NCBI RefSeq assembly: GCF_042932805.1
Contig: NZ_CP170633.1
Location: forward strand, 682,001 to 746,000
Length of the DNA: 64,000 nucleotides
Direction of reading: 5' to 3'
Source: Ascidiaceihabitans sp029251465
GTDB taxonomy: Bacteria; Pseudomonadota; Alphaproteobacteria; Rhodobacterales; Rhodobacteraceae
Part shown: one piece after another, positions 15,399-24,750 of the stretch
Position numbering within the stretch: position 1 is the stretch's first letter
Layout: each line of letters starts with the position of its first letter
Program-made: the position numbers and the translations under genes
The notes under the pieces: model-generated
The model's input: only the letters and a program-made list of their open reading frames with translations
What the model was told of the DNA's origin: nothing
Databases searched by the model: none

Positions 15399-16564
15399 TT
15401 GTAGTTGATGAAACCGCCTTGGTCGCGGACCTTTCAGCCATGATCCGCATCCCTAGCGTCAACCGTTTTGGCGCGGATGATCCGGCGAACCCCGCCGAAG
15501 CCGGAATGGCTGACTATTTTGAATCGCGCCTTTTGGCCCTCGGGCTGGCGGTCCATAGCCATACGGTTGCGGATGGTCGCCGCAATGTTTGGGGCCGTTT
15601 AAAGGGACGTGGTGACGGGCCCACGATCTTGTTGGCCGGGCACATGGATACCGTCGGTGTCGCCGGATACGCCGCCCCGTTCGAGCCTGCACTCAAAGAC
15701 GGGCGCATCTACGGGCGCGGATCGTGTGACATGAAGGCGGGATTGGCGGCCTATTTAGAAGTCGCGCGCATTCTTCAGTCTTCGGGGCAGGAACTGTCCG
15801 GTGATGTGATCATTGCGGGTGTGATCGACGAAGAACACGCGATGCGAGGCTCCGTTGATTTCGGGATCAATGGCCCAAAAGCCGACTGCGCGATCGTGGC
15901 GGAACCGACCCAATTGGCCCTGTGCCCCGCGCACAAAGGGCAAATTTTAATGACACTGCGTACCAGTGGTGTGTCTGCCCATTCCAGCATGCCCGATGCA
16001 GGCGTGAACGCGATCTACCACATGGCTGACGTACTCGGTGCGCTCCAAGACTACGCGCGCGCGCTGAGTCAGCGCGCACCTGATCCGTTCTGCGGTGTGC
16101 CGAGTTTTAGCGTAGGCGTCATTCGCGGCGGCGACAACGCGTGTTCGGTTCCTGATTTCTGTGAGATCGACATTGATCGACGCACCATTCCGGGCGAAAC
16201 GTTTGCGGGCGTCATGGCCGAACTGAAGGCCGTGATGAAGGGCGTGCAGAGCAGTCGTACCGAGCTAAATTATCACTATTGCACGCCGTCTTTAAATTTA
16301 CCGCCCTTGGATACTGCACAAGACGCGCCCGTCATGCGCGCCCTGCAAACGTCCTGCACGCAGGTGCTGGGACACCCCAGCGTTGTCCAGGTTTTCCCTG
16401 GGTCAACTGACGCCCCGAATTTCAACTGTCCGACCGTCATTTGCGGTGCGGGTGATCTGGCGCAATGCCATTCACTGAACGAATACATCGCAGTAGACCA
16501 AATCGTCGATGCTGTGAAAATTTACGTCTCTGCGATCAAAACGCTTATGGACACCAAAGGATAA
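15395..16564 (+). CDS. M20-family amidohydrolase/deacylase (acetylornithine deacetylase-like)
   Basis: The protein is about 389 residues if GTG at 15395 is the start; this GTG overlaps the stop of the preceding gene. Metal-site motifs are clear: LLAGHMDTVG, GRGSCDMKAG, DEEHAMRGS and near the end GAGDLAQCHSLNEYI. An ATG further upstream at 15317 lies inside the preceding gene. Family members remove acyl groups from amino acids or diaminobutyrate derivatives. The neighbours suggest release of an amino acid from an N-acyl compound, but the substrate is inferred only. Confidence 0.85.
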   Translation: MIVVDETALVADLSAMIRIPSVNRFGADDPANPAEAGMADYFESRLLALGLAVHSHTVADGRRNVWGRLKGRGDGPTILLAGHMDTVGVAGYAAPFEPALKDGRIYGRGSCDMKAGLAAYLEVARILQSSGQELSGDVIIAGVIDEEHAMRGSVDFGINGPKADCAIVAEPTQLALCPAHKGQILMTLRTSGVSAHSSMPDAGVNAIYHMADVLGALQDYARALSQRAPDPFCGVPSFSVGVIRGGDNACSVPDFCEIDIDRRTIPGETFAGVMAELKAVMKGVQSSRTELNYHYCTPSLNLPPLDTAQDAPVMRALQTSCTQVLGHPSVVQVFPGSTDAPNFNCPTVICGAGDLAQCHSLNEYIAVDQIVDAVKIYVSAIKTLMDTKG

Positions 16565-16568
16565 CGAT

Positions 16569-17732
16569 ATGGATTGGCGCACAAAACTTCTTGATCCGGC
16601 CCCGTTTGCGCGGCGCGATTACACGTCGCTTGCGACCCCTGTGTATCGCGGATCGACCGTGGTGTTCGAAAACCAAGCGGCCGTGAGTGACAGTTGGCAA
16701 CAGGCCGAACACGGCTATTCCTACGGGTTGTACGGCACGCCGACGACGCTGGAATTATCGGCACGTATCGCCGATCTTGAGGGCGCGCGTCATTCGTTTA
16801 TCGTGCCCGGCGGTCAGGCTGCAATTGCGTTGGTTTACCTGTCGTATTGCCGTGCGGGGGGGCATGCGTTGATCCCGATTTCGGCCTATGGCCCGAACAA
16901 AGATATGGCTGAAGGTTTGATGGCCAATTTTGGAGTTGAGGTTGAGCGCTACGACCCAATGATCGGCAGCGGGATCAGCGATTTGATCCGCGAAAACACC
17001 CAACTGATCTGGTGCGAAAGCCCGGGGTCCGTGACCATGGAAATCCAGGATGTGCCAGCGATTGTGACCGCCGCTCATGCCCGCGGCGTTCCGGTTGCGT
17101 TGGACAACACCTATGCTGCGGGAGTCTATTTTGACGCGTTTGCGCATGGCGTGGACGTCAGCATGCAGGCGCTGACCAAGTATATCGGTGGGCACAGTGA
17201 TCTGCTTTTGGGATCGGTTTCTGTGCGCGACGAGGCGGGATACGCACAGATGGGCCCGATCTATCGCCAGCTTGGTTTGGCAGTGTCACCAGATGATTGC
17301 AGCCTTGCCTTGCGCGGATTACAAACCTTGGCTGTGCGGCTGGATAGATTGGAGCAGTCGACATTGGAAGTCTCTAAGTGGTTGGATGAAAACAATTTTG
17401 TCGAAACAGTGAACCACCCTGCATTGCCGTCTTGCGCAGGTCACGACATCTGGAAACGTGATTTCACAGGGTCCACCAGTGTGTTTTCTTTTGTCTTCAA
17501 AGACAGCGTGACGGGTGCACAGGCGATCACATTTCTGGACGCGCTCAGGCTGTTCAAAATCGGACTTAGCTGGGGGGGCGTGAATTCTCTGGCTGTGGTG
17601 TATCCGCAGGTTGATCGCCCTGACACAGATTACGGCGGCCGTTTGGTGCGGTTGAACATCGGCTTGGAAAACCCGCGCGATTTGATCGACGACCTTGCGC
17701 AAGCCTTGGCTGTGATCCGGTCGTCGATCTAA
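16569..17732 (+). CDS. PLP-dependent Cys/Met-metabolism enzyme (MetC-like lyase)
   Basis: The 387-residue protein belongs to the Cys/Met metabolism PLP family. Motifs: YSYGLYGTPTTLELSARI near the N terminus, GGQAAIALVYLSY, an Asp binding the pyridine nitrogen in VALDNTYAAGV, and the PLP Lys in ALTKYIGGHSD. It starts four bases after the M20 stop. Enzymes of this type do beta- or gamma-elimination on sulfur or related amino acids. The position after a deacylase suggests it acts on the released amino acid, but this is inference. Confidence 0.85.
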   Translation: MDWRTKLLDPAPFARRDYTSLATPVYRGSTVVFENQAAVSDSWQQAEHGYSYGLYGTPTTLELSARIADLEGARHSFIVPGGQAAIALVYLSYCRAGGHALIPISAYGPNKDMAEGLMANFGVEVERYDPMIGSGISDLIRENTQLIWCESPGSVTMEIQDVPAIVTAAHARGVPVALDNTYAAGVYFDAFAHGVDVSMQALTKYIGGHSDLLLGSVSVRDEAGYAQMGPIYRQLGLAVSPDDCSLALRGLQTLAVRLDRLEQSTLEVSKWLDENNFVETVNHPALPSCAGHDIWKRDFTGSTSVFSFVFKDSVTGAQAITFLDALRLFKIGLSWGGVNSLAVVYPQVDRPDTDYGGRLVRLNIGLENPRDLIDDLAQALAVIRSSI

Positions 17733-17806
17733 CGACTGCGGATTTCAATGTTTCCATTGTGCGCAGTGACGTGCCATCGTTCCAATCACACCAAATGGGG
17801 CGGGGC

Positions 17807-19066
17807 ATGGTATCTGAACGCACGGTTTTTAAAGACGACCGCAAACTGACGTATTTGAATGCCGAGGGCGCTGACAAGCCGCTGATCTCGCCGGTGCCTG
17901 CACAGGTTCTAGACGATGCGCGCCGCTATCGATTGCAACGGTTTCGCGATCAGATGCAAAAGGCGGATGTCGCGGCACTGCTGCTCTATGATCCGATCAA
18001 TATTCGCTATGCGTTTGACTGTTCGAACATGCAGGGTTGAACCGCACACAATCCGATGCGCTATGCGATGATCCTTGCGGATGGCCCTGCGATCATGTGG
18101 GAATTCAAAGGCTGCGAGCATCTGAATGATGGCCTGCCGGGCATCGACGAATTGCGCACGTCTATTGCGTGGATGTTCATGGCCAAAGGCGACAAGGCGG
18201 GCGGCAACCTTGTGAAATGGGCGGACGAGATTGCCGATCTGGTGCGCGAACATGGCGGCGGCAACGCGCGCATTGCGGTCGACAAGATGGACGCACCGGG
18301 TGTGTTTTCCCTGCAAGATCGCGGCCTTAGCTACGTTGAAGGCTCAGAAATCACCGAGCGCGCCCGATCGATCAAATCGCCGGCCGAGATCGAGCTGATG
18401 CGCTGGACCATTCGCGTGTGCGAAGCGGGAATGGCACGGATTTATGAAAACTCGCATGCTGGCGTCACGGAACGTGAACTTTGGGCGCATTTGCATTTTG
18501 AAAACGCGCGCTCGGGCGGGGACTGGTTGGAAACCAAGCTGCTCACTTGCGGCCGCAATACAAACCCGTGGTACCGCGAATGTTCGGATCGGGTGTGCCA
18601 GCAGGGCGAAATGATCGCTTTTGATACGGACATGGTTGGTCCCTACGGCTATTGTGCGGACTTGTCGCGGTCTTGGACCTGCGGCTATGTGCCGATGACT
18701 GACACGCAAAAACGGATCTACGCGACGGCGCTTGGCCAGATTGATCACAACCTCGCATTGATGCAGCAGGGTATGCAATTTGCCGAATTTAATGCACGCA
18801 GTTGGGCGATCCCTGCCGCCCACCAGGACTACCGGTATTCGCTGGCCGTACACGGTGTCGGCATGGCGGATGAGTGGCCGGTTGTGCCCCTGCACGTCGA
18901 TTTTGATGACACTGCGATGACCGGTGAATTCGAACCCGGAATGGTGCTGTGTGTCGAAAGCCTCGTGGCCCAAGCAGGATCCGAAAGCGTCAAACTGGAA
19001 ACGCAGGTGCTGATCACCCAAGACGGTTATGAACGGCTCGATAGCTTTCCGTGGGAGCAGATCTAG
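17807..19066 (+). pseudogene. DddP-like M24 enzyme interrupted by an in-frame TGA
   Basis: Two same-frame pieces (17807-18040 and 18056-19066) make one 419-residue DddP-like M24 protein. The N-terminal part gives LYDPINIRYAFDCSNMQ and then TGA where DddP homologues have Trp (consensus as I recall: MQLWNAHNP); after it TAHNPMRY continues. The metal-site residues are all present: FDTDMVGPYG and ADLSRSW (three Asp), VHGVGMADEWP (His), LCVESLVA (Glu) and KLETQVL (Glu). The resemblance to DMSP lyase DddP is strong for the motifs, but the substrate is not proven. A single G-to-A change in TGG explains the stop. Confidence 0.8.
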
Positions 19067-19153
19067 GGAAAAACCGCACAACGCAGTTTTCGGGTTTCTC
19101 AGGGGCACGCGCGCCTCTAAGGTCAGGGGAATTCTGGTGCGTGCGAGGGTCCC

Positions 19154-20851
19154 ATGGCTTCGACTAAAAACATTCTGTTCATCATGTTCGACCAATTGCG
19201 GTGGGACTATCTGAGCTGTTACGGGCATCCGCATTTGCACACGCCAAACATCGATCAATTGGCAGAACGCGGCGTGCGGTTTTCGCGCCACTACATTCAA
19301 TCTCCGATCTGTGGTTCGTCCCGGATGAGCACCTACACAGGGCGTTACGTGCACAGCCACGGCGCGTCTTGGAACAATATTCCGCTCAAGATCGGCGAGC
19401 TGACGATTGGCGATCATCTGCGCAGTTCCGGCATGGATTGCTACCTTGTGGGCAAGACCCACATGAAGGCCGATGTCGAGGGCATGAAACGTCTTGGTCT
19501 TGCGCCCGACAGCGTCATTGGGGCGCGCGTGGCGGAATGCGGATTTGACGTTTTTGAACGCGATGACGGCATGCGCCCCGAAGGGCCAGACGGGCCATAC
19601 GACGAAAACGGTGCACTGGCCTACAACGATTATCTGCGCGAAAAAGGCTACGACAGCGACAACCCGTGGCACGACTTTGCGAATTCGGGCTTGGACGATG
19701 AGGGCAACGTGTTGTCCGGCTGGTTCCTTAAGAATTCAACCCAAGCAGCCAATATCGAAGAAGACGACAGTGAGACACCCTATCTCACCCGCCGTGCGAT
19801 GCAATTTATGGAACAAACCGACGGCCCGTGGTGCTGCCATCTAAGCTATATCAAACCGCATTGGCCCTACATTGTGCCCGAACCTTATGCGTCGATGTAT
19901 GGGTCAAATCACGTGCCGGCCCCTGTGCGCACGGACGCGGAATTTGAGGGCGCGCATCCGGTGCTAAAGGCGTTTATGACCACGCCCGTGGGCGAAGCGT
20001 TCAGCCGTGAAGACGTGCGAAATGCGGTTATTCCTGCCTACATGGGCCTGATAAAACAGATCGATGACCAGATGGGTGTGCTGTTCAAATGGCTGACGGA
20101 CACGGGGCGGATGGAGGACACGATGGTCGTGCTGACCTCGGATCACGGTGATTTTCTCGGGGATCACTGGATGGGCGAAAAGACGTTCTTTCACGATGCC
20201 TCAACCAAGGTGCCGCTGATCATTTACGACCCGTCGCCACAGGCTGACAGCACTCGCGGTACCGTCTGCGATGCGCTGGTTGAAAGCATTGATATGGCCG
20301 CAACTTTTGTCGATGCCGTCGCGGGCGAGGTGCCTGATCACGTCCTTGAGGGGGAATCCCTGTTACCGATTTTGCACGGAACCACGAACAGCACGCGGCG
20401 TGACTATGCGATCTGTGAATACGACTATTCCGGTTCGCCCATCGCGACCAAATTGCAGGCGAATGTGCGTGACGCGGTGATGTTCATGGTTGCGAACAAG
20501 CAGTGGAAATTGATCCATTGCGAAGGCGGCTATCCCCCGATCCTGTTTGATTTGATCAATGACCCTGACGAGCTGGTTGATCTGGGGCAAAGCGCGGATC
20601 ACGAGCCCAAAATCGAAGAAATGTACGCGCATTTGTTTGCATGGGCGCGCAGGCCTGCACAGCGTACGACACGCTCGCGCGCGCAGCTCGAAGAAATGCG
20701 GACCAAATCACGTGGGCGTGGCATTGTGCTGGGCATTTACGATGAAAACGACGCACCGCTTGAGATCACAACGAAGTACCGCAACCGCACAGCGCCGCCC
20801 TTTGCCGCGCGGCATGGTAAAAAGGCGGGCGCTGTTTCTGATCTAGATTAA
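19154..20851 (+). CDS. Sulfatase-like hydrolase (alkaline phosphatase superfamily)
   Basis: The 565-residue enzyme has the sulfatase core: NILFIMFDQLRWD at the N terminus, the formylglycine-type CGSSR motif (C-x-S-x-R) with GRYVHSHGASW after it, GKTHMKAD, LTSDHGDFLGDH and further metal ligands. The Cys-type motif needs conversion to formylglycine. The pattern fits a sulfatase or phosphonate-monoester hydrolase; choline sulfatase is less likely, since the typical C-A-P-S-R is not present. It starts after a weak GAGGG site and ends in a four-base overlap with the convergent GST gene. It may free sulfate or phosphate from an osmolyte-type ester. Confidence 0.85.
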   Translation: MASTKNILFIMFDQLRWDYLSCYGHPHLHTPNIDQLAERGVRFSRHYIQSPICGSSRMSTYTGRYVHSHGASWNNIPLKIGELTIGDHLRSSGMDCYLVGKTHMKADVEGMKRLGLAPDSVIGARVAECGFDVFERDDGMRPEGPDGPYDENGALAYNDYLREKGYDSDNPWHDFANSGLDDEGNVLSGWFLKNSTQAANIEEDDSETPYLTRRAMQFMEQTDGPWCCHLSYIKPHWPYIVPEPYASMYGSNHVPAPVRTDAEFEGAHPVLKAFMTTPVGEAFSREDVRNAVIPAYMGLIKQIDDQMGVLFKWLTDTGRMEDTMVVLTSDHGDFLGDHWMGEKTFFHDASTKVPLIIYDPSPQADSTRGTVCDALVESIDMAATFVDAVAGEVPDHVLEGESLLPILHGTTNSTRRDYAICEYDYSGSPIATKLQANVRDAVMFMVANKQWKLIHCEGGYPPILFDLINDPDELVDLGQSADHEPKIEEMYAHLFAWARRPAQRTTRSRAQLEEMRTKSRGRGIVLGIYDENDAPLEITTKYRNRTAPPFAARHGKKAGAVSDLD

Positions 20852-21633
20852 CGGTTGCGGTGTTGATCATACATGCGTTGCACGAACAGGCCCGTAGGCC
20901 GCTGACGCAGTTCGCGGTAGACCTCGCGCATGTAGGCGGGGCAGGCGGCTTGATTGGGCAGAAACCCTTGATAACCTTGGGCTAATACCATCGGTCCAAG
21001 CGATGCTGCCACTGCCAGATCAGCGTATGTCAGCCGATCTCCGACCAGAAATTCACGCCCGTCGGCCAGCAATGCATCATATTTGTCAAAACCTGCGTAG
21101 ATCGTTTTAAGGGCATCGTCAGACACCTGCTGATCCAGTTTTAGTCCCTTGTACATCAACGCTTTGATCACCCGAAACGCCACCAAGCAGGTTAGTTTTT
21201 CGTACCAAGGGACACCTGTGGTGATCGACGACCAGACAGCAGATTTATATTGCAGCAGGTTGAAATATGACCATGCCACAACCGCATTTCCAACGTCGTG
21301 GCGCACAAAATGCTGCAACTCGTCCATTTGTTTGAACAGATCAGGTTCGGTAGTTTCATCAGGTCGCAACCGTTTGTCAGCCGTGGCCAGCGGATCAAAA
21401 TGCGCCAGAATATTCGGGTCGGCGATGATCTTGTTGGCGTCTGTGTTCTTACCATCAACGACAAACAGCGGGTATTCGTCCGCCCCGACCCCCCAAGACT
21501 TCAGTGCAAGAACGTGAAAAATCGGCGCATGCGGACGTTCGGTAAATGGGACCTCGTAGTGTTCCAACATCCAGCGCCCCAGATCGACATCCGTGGACGG
21601 CAGTAGCGTGATCAGCAGATTGTCTGCGGCCAT
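20848..21633 (-). CDS. Glutathione S-transferase family protein
   Basis: The 261-residue protein has an N-terminal thioredoxin-like part (about 1-100, beginning LLITLLPSTDVDLGRWMLEHY) and a C-terminal helical GST domain with the characteristic LVGDRLTYADLAVAASL. The usual catalytic Tyr/Ser/Cys position reads PSTDVDLGRW, with Ser or Thr candidates. It is the last gene of the DyP/P450 operon, 12 bases after the P450 stop. Such enzymes conjugate or isomerise electrophiles, which suits a peroxidase/P450 product. Inference. Confidence 0.8.
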   Translation of the reverse strand: MAADNLLITLLPSTDVDLGRWMLEHYEVPFTERPHAPIFHVLALKSWGVGADEYPLFVVDGKNTDANKIIADPNILAHFDPLATADKRLRPDETTEPDLFKQMDELQHFVRHDVGNAVVAWSYFNLLQYKSAVWSSITTGVPWYEKLTCLVAFRVIKALMYKGLKLDQQVSDDALKTIYAGFDKYDALLADGREFLVGDRLTYADLAVAASLGPMVLAQGYQGFLPNQAACPAYMREVYRELRQRPTGLFVQRMYDQHRNR

Positions 21634-21645
21634 TTCAATCTTCCT

Positions 21646-23007
21646 TCAGGTGTCAAATTCAACATGGAAATGTTCAGGATGCGGGGTGCCATTGCTGTCG
21701 ATTTGACCGGCAGCGCCCTTGGCACGACGCAGGTTTTTCTGTTTCAGCAGGGGCGTCAGAATAGCAGGGATCACCGCCATATTGATCTGCGCGCCGATGC
21801 AAGTGTGCATGCCGTAGCCCCAGATAATGTAGGTTTCCCACGATCTGTCGGTGCGAAATTCGTTCGGCTTATCAATCACTAAACTGTCGAACATCGCCGA
21901 AAACGTCGCGGCGAACACCATGGTGCCTTCTTTGATTTTGACCTGTCGCAGCGTAGACTGAGCAACCGTCGTGTCACGGGTTGCGCGGCGATAAACAACG
22001 GGGTTGTGCGGGTTAAACCGCAAGCATTCCCAGATCGTGTTAGCCACCACTTGATGATCACCACGCAAGGCCGCCTCATGCGCAACTTTTAGTGCGTCGG
22101 GGCGGTTCAGCAACTCGTCCAACGCAAAACAGGACGCTTTGGAAATGGTCGGGATCGCGCCAATCAGCAGCCCCAAAATATTGTTGCGGATACCCAGATC
22201 ATCCATGCCGGGTGTGTCCGCGCTTTGCAGTTCCAGCATACGGCTAAGTATGGTTGGATCGGTGGATGGATTTGCCTTAAGATCACCAATCACCTTATCC
22301 AAATAGCTCCGCATTTCAGCGGCGTAGCGCATTGATTTTGCGTCAAAATCAGGGTCTGCACCAAGGTCCTCAAACAGATACCAGAACAGAATGGTCGCCC
22401 AGTCCTGCATGGTTTCTTTGTCCGGGCCACCAGCGCCGAAATAGGTGTTTGTCATGTCCCACGGCACCTGCAACGTCAGCTCTGGCACGATATCCATCTT
22501 GCCAGTTTTTGAGGCCCCGACGATCTCGTTTGCGAGGCGTTCTGCGCGGGGTTGAACCAGTTCTTTGACGTCCGTGCTGCGCATCGCCAAATGCACCGCA
22601 GAGGTGTCGCGGGTGTAGTCCCAGCCGGGCTGCATTCCGAGGAAAAAGTTGTCGCCGTCGGTCAGTTTTCGCATCCGCGAGCCATAGACGACCTCAAAAT
22701 CCGCATCGCGGTTCAGGACGTCGTGAACGTCGTTGTGCCGGGTGATGACGGCGGTGCCGGTGTTGTCATAGGCTTTGACGAATACCTTTGAGATCGAAAA
22801 ATTCGGTACAAAAGCACGCAAAAAACCGAACACCAAACGCTGGGTCGTCGCCTTGCCAAACGCGGCTGCGAGGTTGGTTTTAACGCCACCCCCGCCGAAC
22901 AGGGCGCGAATGCCAACACCGATCAGGCGGATCAGGCTCCAGATCCCTTGAAGCCAGCCCAAAATAACCCTGAAGAGGGTCGTGAAAATATTTGTAATCG
23001 CAGACAT
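21646..23007 (-). CDS. Cytochrome P450, atypical (possible peroxygenase/isomerase type)
   Basis: The 453-residue protein starts with a hydrophobic N terminus (FTTLFRVILGWLQGIWSL) that may anchor it in the membrane. The ExxR motif reads ECLR at about residue 326, and the haem loop WGYGMHTCIGAQ at about 392 contains the Cys ligand. The I-helix region reads LLIGAIPTIS instead of the usual A/G-G-x-D/E-T, so the acid-alcohol pair for O2 activation looks absent. Such P450s often work on hydroperoxides. It sits between a DyP peroxidase and a GST. Confidence 0.85.
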   Translation of the reverse strand: MSAITNIFTTLFRVILGWLQGIWSLIRLIGVGIRALFGGGGVKTNLAAAFGKATTQRLVFGFLRAFVPNFSISKVFVKAYDNTGTAVITRHNDVHDVLNRDADFEVVYGSRMRKLTDGDNFFLGMQPGWDYTRDTSAVHLAMRSTDVKELVQPRAERLANEIVGASKTGKMDIVPELTLQVPWDMTNTYFGAGGPDKETMQDWATILFWYLFEDLGADPDFDAKSMRYAAEMRSYLDKVIGDLKANPSTDPTILSRMLELQSADTPGMDDLGIRNNILGLLIGAIPTISKASCFALDELLNRPDALKVAHEAALRGDHQVVANTIWECLRFNPHNPVVYRRATRDTTVAQSTLRQVKIKEGTMVFAATFSAMFDSLVIDKPNEFRTDRSWETYIIWGYGMHTCIGAQINMAVIPAILTPLLKQKNLRRAKGAAGQIDSNGTPHPEHFHVEFDT

Positions 23008-23028
23008 GAAATGAACCCTTTCAATGGG

Positions 23029-24750
23029 TTAAGTGGGATCAACGATGCCCATCGCGATCATCCGCAAGGACGTCATGGAAGGGATAAAAAAGTAATCCCC
23101 ACCGCGACATTCCACAAAGGTTTTGAGCTTGTTCATCACGTAGGGCGGTTTGCCCGTGGCCGGATCAGAGGCGATGGTGTGGCGCTTGTGATGCTCGTGA
23201 TTGCCCAACATCGGGCAGGTGTTATTGCCTTCATGAAAATCCAAACCGTATTGGATCCATTGCTGCTGCACGAATTCGAATTGACGGAACAACGAGGTGC
23301 CCATCAGCATCATTGCCACGCCCTGTTCGGTGTTGTCGTCCTTGCTGTCAAAGTTTGACGGACCGTAGGGCAGTCCACGACGCAACACGCGACGGCGGCG
23401 GTTTAGGGCTGTGGTTGCGTCCTTATTTTCGGGCTGCACACCGGTTTCAGGATCAACGCCAACCGCGTTCACAGGGTCCAGATAGTCACGTGTGTTGACG
23501 CGGCGCATGTGCGCGCCGACAGGGCATTTCAGGCCCGCCATGTCATCCGCATAACGGAAATCTGACGCCTCCGGGGATCGGATGTAGTCGATCTGCGCTT
23601 TGGCCGCGCGCCCTGCTTCTGCGACTGGATGTTCCGCATCGGGATCAACATCGAACCCCATCTTTTTGCCAAACGCGCGCCATTCTGCGTAGGTCGAAAC
23701 CTTGGACAACGGCACACCATCGGACCAGCGACCGCACATCTTTGCCATCAAGGTTTCGCGCGCTTCGTCCAGTGGTACGTCCATCTGGGTGGCATAAGAT
23801 TCGGCTTCTTCTTCAACAACTTGCGAAAAGGATCCCACGTTTTCGTGCAGCTTGCGGTACGCCATGAATGTGCCGTTGTGGCTAAATTCGAACGGGCGGG
23901 CGCAGGGGGGTAATTCCTGGGATTCGTCGGGATGACCCATGATGAATTCACCGGTTTCGAGCGGTTCCCAGCCGTTGCCCATCAGCTTGCCGCGGCCAAC
24001 GACTGCGGTCTTCATGCGGTCGTCCGGGTACTGGCCTTTGAACACCGGATCGCCGATGCCGTCGGTAAAGCCGAAGTGTTCCTTGGGCGTTGGCATTTTC
24101 ACGCCGTGAACGTCCTCGAAAACGGCCGAGGCAGATTGGAATTCAGCCTTGCCATCGCGACTGTTGCCCTTGAGGATTTTGACGCCGCCATTAGACTCTT
24201 TGCACCACTGCCGCAGCAGGTTTGTCTGCTCTTCCAGCGCGTCTACGGGTTCGTCCGTGCCGGGTGTTTTCAACTGGGCATTCAGCGAAATCCACATGTG
24301 CACGTTGTTGGCGTCATTGCCGTCGCCCGCGCGGTTGCCTTGCCAAATGGGGTCCCAATGCTTGTCCCAGTTGCCGGCCTCTTCTGAGGTTTCGGTTTGG
24401 TCGCGATCACCCAGCATAAATGCGCGCGCTTTCATGCCTTCGATGAATTCAAACGGCATGCCTTGCATCGTGCGCGACGGGATTTCCAGTTTCAACATCC
24501 CGAAAAATGTGAACGCGATGTTCATCGTGCATTGTGGTTTTTCGGGGCCGACAACCCCGGCCTCAAGTTCTTGTTTTGAGGGCCAACGCGCTGATGTTGT
24601 CACCTGCCGACGCACTTTGTCGACGAACTTGCGACCTTCTTCACCGCTTGCGATGTTCAGGAAAAAATAGCGCGCAAAAGGGAATGAGAATCGACCATAA
24701 GCGCGGGTGACATTGCCTTGAATGTCTTCGAGGTTGAGGGGGCGTTTCAT
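23029..24750 (-). CDS. DyP-type haem peroxidase
   Basis: The 573-residue enzyme has the DyP pattern: AFTFFGMLKLEIP and GMKARAFMLGDRD in the N-terminal half, the GXXDG distal motif (FGFTDGIGDP, residue about 226), the proximal haem His in CPVGAHMRRVNTRD (about 408) and the conserved Arg in RRVLRRGLPYG. It is longer than most DyPs and has no signal peptide, so it is probably cytoplasmic. Its ATG overlaps the stop of the upstream unknown gene by four bases, and the P450 starts 21 bases downstream. With the P450 and GST it suggests conversion of a lipid or aromatic peroxide. Confidence 0.9.
   Translation of the reverse strand: MKRPLNLEDIQGNVTRAYGRFSFPFARYFFLNIASGEEGRKFVDKVRRQVTTSARWPSKQELEAGVVGPEKPQCTMNIAFTFFGMLKLEIPSRTMQGMPFEFIEGMKARAFMLGDRDQTETSEEAGNWDKHWDPIWQGNRAGDGNDANNVHMWISLNAQLKTPGTDEPVDALEEQTNLLRQWCKESNGGVKILKGNSRDGKAEFQSASAVFEDVHGVKMPTPKEHFGFTDGIGDPVFKGQYPDDRMKTAVVGRGKLMGNGWEPLETGEFIMGHPDESQELPPCARPFEFSHNGTFMAYRKLHENVGSFSQVVEEEAESYATQMDVPLDEARETLMAKMCGRWSDGVPLSKVSTYAEWRAFGKKMGFDVDPDAEHPVAEAGRAAKAQIDYIRSPEASDFRYADDMAGLKCPVGAHMRRVNTRDYLDPVNAVGVDPETGVQPENKDATTALNRRRRVLRRGLPYGPSNFDSKDDNTEQGVAMMLMGTSLFRQFEFVQQQWIQYGLDFHEGNNTCPMLGNHEHHKRHTIASDPATGKPPYVMNKLKTFVECRGGDYFFIPSMTSLRMIAMGIVDPT

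Noticed and set aside
17807..19066. TGA read as Sec or Trp in the DddP-like gene
   Set aside because: No Sec insertion structure was seen behind the TGA, no other in-frame TGA is used in the window, and a mutated Trp codon or read error is simpler.
18344..19672. 442-codon minus-strand open frame opposite the DddP-like and sulfatase genes
   Set aside because: It is antisense to two well-supported genes, and its sequence is rich in Arg, His and Ala as is typical for the reverse of coding DNA with high GC third positions.
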